The notes beneath the pieces were generated by a model that saw nothing but the letters and a program-made list of their open reading frames with translations, did no database searches and was not told where the DNA came from. This document shows positions 62,292-64,000 of a stretch of 64,000 nucleotides of DNA, in pieces (within the stretch, counting starts at the first letter, position 1; each line of letters opens with the position of its first letter). This DNA is from Streptomyces hygroscopicus subsp. hygroscopicus. Lineage in GTDB: Bacteria > Actinomycetota > Actinomycetes > Streptomycetales > Streptomycetaceae. The DNA lies in NCBI RefSeq assembly GCF_030269125.1, contig NZ_BSSM01000003.1, forward strand, positions 124,001 to 188,000, read 5' to 3'. The translations under genes were made by a program, and so were the position numbers.

Positions 62292-62660
62292 ATGCCCGCC
62301 ACCGGCCCCGACTTCATCTCGCTCCAAGTGCGCGACCTCGACGCTTCGCAGGCGTTCTACGAGCAGTACCTGGGCTTCGTCCGCTCGCCGGCCGGACCTG
62401 CGCACGCCGTCGTCTTCGAGACGAAGCCGATCGCGTTCGCACTCCGCGACGTCATCCCCGGCACCGACCTCGCATCCGTCGCTCACCCCGGCATCGGTAC
62501 CGCGCTCTGGTTCCACGCCACCGACGTCCAGGCCATCCACGACGCGCTCGTCACCGACGGTCACACCATCGTCTCCGCACCGATCGACGGCCCCTTCGGC
62601 CGGACCTTCACCTTCGCCGACCCCGACGGCTACCAGGTCACGCTCCACGACCGCGCTTGA
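62292..62660 (+). CDS. VOC-family (glyoxalase/bleomycin-resistance-like) protein
   Basis: 122 residues. The VOC fold shows FISLQVRDLDASQAFYEQYL (first metal-side strand), a central ALWFHATDVQAIHDALV, and PFGRTFTFADPDGYQVTLHD at the end. Members bind a metal and act on, or bind, small molecules such as methylglyoxal adducts or drugs. ATG 62292 follows GAAGGAG by 6 bases, better than ATG 62271, which lies in the operator. Regulated by the divergent MarR protein. Confidence 0.88.
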   Translation: MPATGPDFISLQVRDLDASQAFYEQYLGFVRSPAGPAHAVVFETKPIAFALRDVIPGTDLASVAHPGIGTALWFHATDVQAIHDALVTDGHTIVSAPIDGPFGRTFTFADPDGYQVTLHDRA

Positions 62661-62879
62661 TCGACCCAACGCCACCGGACGATCATCGGCGGTTGCGCCC
62701 TGGTCAGTCCGGGCACCATCCGGCTGCCCGCCACCGGCGGGCGGGGCTGGGACCACAGCGCCGAGCCCCCACCGCCCTTGTGGGGGGACCGGCTCACCCC
62801 ACGCCGGACCCGTGCCCAACGGCCGGGCCCGCGGGGTGCCCTGGATGCCGATCGTCGGGCACAGCGCCGCGTTACCACC

Positions 62880-63330
62880 CTGCGCCGCCTGGGTGATGTC
62901 CGCGCAGCTGCCGGGCTTGGTCGGGCCGCAGAAGAGCACGCGGCCGTCCCCGTCCGTGACGACCATGGTCTTGACCGCGTTCCGCTTGTTCCTGCCGGAG
63001 AGGAACCTTTCCCGGTCCTTGCGTCCGACCGCCGGCCGGCGGACCCGGATCTCGGGGCCGTCGATGATCCCGGTCTTCCCGTCGGCTCCGAGGTGTTCGA
63101 CGACCTCGGCCAGGGTCCGCAGCCGCACGCCCTGTACTGAGGGTGCACCCTCGCCCGGCGAGCAGGGGCCGCACCTCTGTGACGGCCCGAGTGATGGTGG
63201 AGCGGTCGACACCGAACCAGCAGGCAAGCACGTCGTGCGTGGCGGCGTGCCGGAGGTGTACGAGCGTGGCCAGGAGCCGGCCGACGAACACCGACCGGTG
63301 CTTCGCACCCCCGCCCACAGCACGCTTCCG
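62880..63330 (-). pseudogene. IS5-family (DDE_Tnp_4) transposase, frameshifted
   Basis: Minus strand reads KHRSVFVGRLLATLVHLRHA, LACWFGVDRSTITRAVTEVR (HTH), then, after a shift, VRLRTLAEVVEHLGADGKTG, IIDGPEIRVRRPA (first catalytic Asp), AVKTMVVTDGDGRVLFCGPT. It then degrades before the second acidic block. 62661-62879 and 63331-63593 contain no gene. A dead element between the VOC gene and the ribosomal protein pair. Confidence 0.65.
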
Positions 63331-63593
63331 CGGCCGGGACGCGAGGCAGTCGGCGCCCGGCTGCTCGCCGGTGTGGCCGTCGGGGCAGACCGGGGCGGTC
63401 ACGACGCGACACCCGGGGCCGCGGGCGACGAGCGCCACGCGTTCCTCGCGTAGGGGCGCGGTGACGACGCCCGGCCTGCCGATGTGATGGCCGACGGCCG
63501 GCGGGAATGGACCACCGCTCGGTGGCGTTGACACGCCTGTGTGACATGACCGCATCAACAGATGCGGAGGTGTCGGACGGAAGGAGTCCCCTC

Positions 63594-63758
63594 ATGGCAA
63601 GCGGCACCGTACGCCCCGTCGTCAGACTCAAGTCGACGGCCGGTACCGGCTTCACCTACGTGACCCGCAAGAACCGGTCCAGCAATCCCGGCCGGCTGGT
63701 CCTGCGCAAGTACGACCCGGTGGCCGGCGCACACGTCCTGTTCCGCGAAGAACGCTGA
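63594..63758 (+). CDS. rpmG: 50S ribosomal protein L33, cysteine-free paralogue
   Basis: 54 residues: [20 protein letters not shown] with [20 protein letters not shown] and FREER at the end, standard L33. It has no cysteine, so it lacks the zinc-binding CxxC ribbon and is the C-minus type. In actinobacteria such paralogues replace zinc-holding versions when zinc is scarce under Zur; no sure Zur box was seen here. ATG 63594 has AAGGAG 8 bases upstream. 49 bp before the L31 gene. Confidence 0.93.
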   Translation: MASGTVRPVVRLKSTAGTGFTYVTRKNRSSNPGRLVLRKYDPVAGAHVLFREER

Positions 63759-63807
63759 CCCCCCACCTCCGCCGGTCCCGGCGAGAACCCGCAAGGAGAC
63801 ACCACCC

Positions 63808-64000
63808 ATGAGATCCGACATCCACCCCGTCACCCGTCCCGTCGTCTTCCGCGACCGCGCGGCCGGACTCAGCCTGCTCACCCGTTCCACCCTCGACGCC
63901 CGCGAGACGGTCGAGTGGGAGGACGGGAACACCTACCCGGTCGTCGACGTGGACGTCTCGTCGGCGAGCCACCCGTTCTACACCGGTACCCCGCGGGTCA
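63808..64000 (+). CDS. rpmE2: 50S ribosomal protein L31 type B, cut by the window end
   Basis: 64 residues are visible: [40 protein letters not shown] and [19 protein letters not shown], a type B L31. The visible part has no cysteine, so this too is the zinc-free form. ATG 63808 has AAGGAG upstream. Paired with the cysteine-free L33, it forms the start of a zinc-sparing ribosomal protein cluster that probably continues past the window. Confidence 0.93.
   Translation, partial: MRSDIHPVTRPVVFRDRAAGLSLLTRSTLDARETVEWEDGNTYPVVDVDVSSASHPFYTGTPRV

Overview
The window is very GC-rich DNA with the codon habits, gene families and regulator style of Streptomyces or a close relative. A streptomycete-type carotenoid locus, a decayed tpg (telomere terminal protein) gene, a helicase-associated-domain remnant and many transposase, recombinase and relaxase fragments suggest a chromosome arm or integrated linear plasmid, not the core. 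No rRNA, tRNA or CRISPR array was seen.

Layout. 0-4 kb: IS630 fragment, HIT-like protein, WD40 protein, DUF6924 protein. 4.4-10.5 kb: an oxidation module with a TetR regulator, a zinc alcohol dehydrogenase and a CYP102-type P450-reductase fusion, divergent from a second TetR gene across a duplicated 40-bp operator-like sequence. 11-13.4 kb: SnoaL-like protein and NmrA-like reductase, divergent from an AraC regulator. 14-17.5 kb: secreted peptidase-type hydrolase, long hairpin, methyltransferase, small membrane protein. 17.6-26 kb: a graveyard holding tpg, recombinase pieces, a frameshifted Ser/Thr kinase, an integrase piece with an 18-bp tandem repeat and a toxin-like piece joined to an IS5 piece; an intact GNAT gene and a DUF5937 regulator/MFS exporter pair sit among them.

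26.0-35.0 kb: a complete isorenieratene-type carotenoid locus, crtE-I-B-V leftward and crtY-T-U rightward from one 314-bp control region. All five junctions overlap by four bases (ATGA or GTGA). CrtE makes GGPP, CrtB phytoene, CrtI lycopene, CrtY beta-carotene, and CrtU makes the aromatic end groups.

35.1-36.2 kb: a two-gene cassette (DUF2975 membrane protein plus small XRE regulator) bounded by perfect 35-bp inverted repeats with no transposase inside. 36.3-45 kb: remnants around two secreted proteins, a DUF262-DUF1524 restriction-type protein carrying an alkyltransferase-like domain, an IS5-family element and an alpha/beta hydrolase. 45.3-48.5 kb: LysR/SDR pair with a clear operator, then more remnants. 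48.7-54.9 kb: a cell-wall protein with an LASTG sorting signal, a secreted anchored protein and a Ser/Thr kinase with a beta-propeller sensor. 55-64 kb: methyltransferase, monooxygenase, aldehyde dehydrogenase, GNAT, a SLOG-like protein, a MarR/VOC pair with two matched operators, several pseudogenes, and cysteine-free ribosomal proteins L33 and L31.

Five independent regulator-target pairs (TetR/P450, AraC/NmrA, DUF5937/MFS, LysR/SDR, MarR/VOC) alternate with mobile DNA. Many small genes carry single-base indels while multi-kilobase operons are intact, which favours real decay over poor sequence, although some indels could be sequencing errors.
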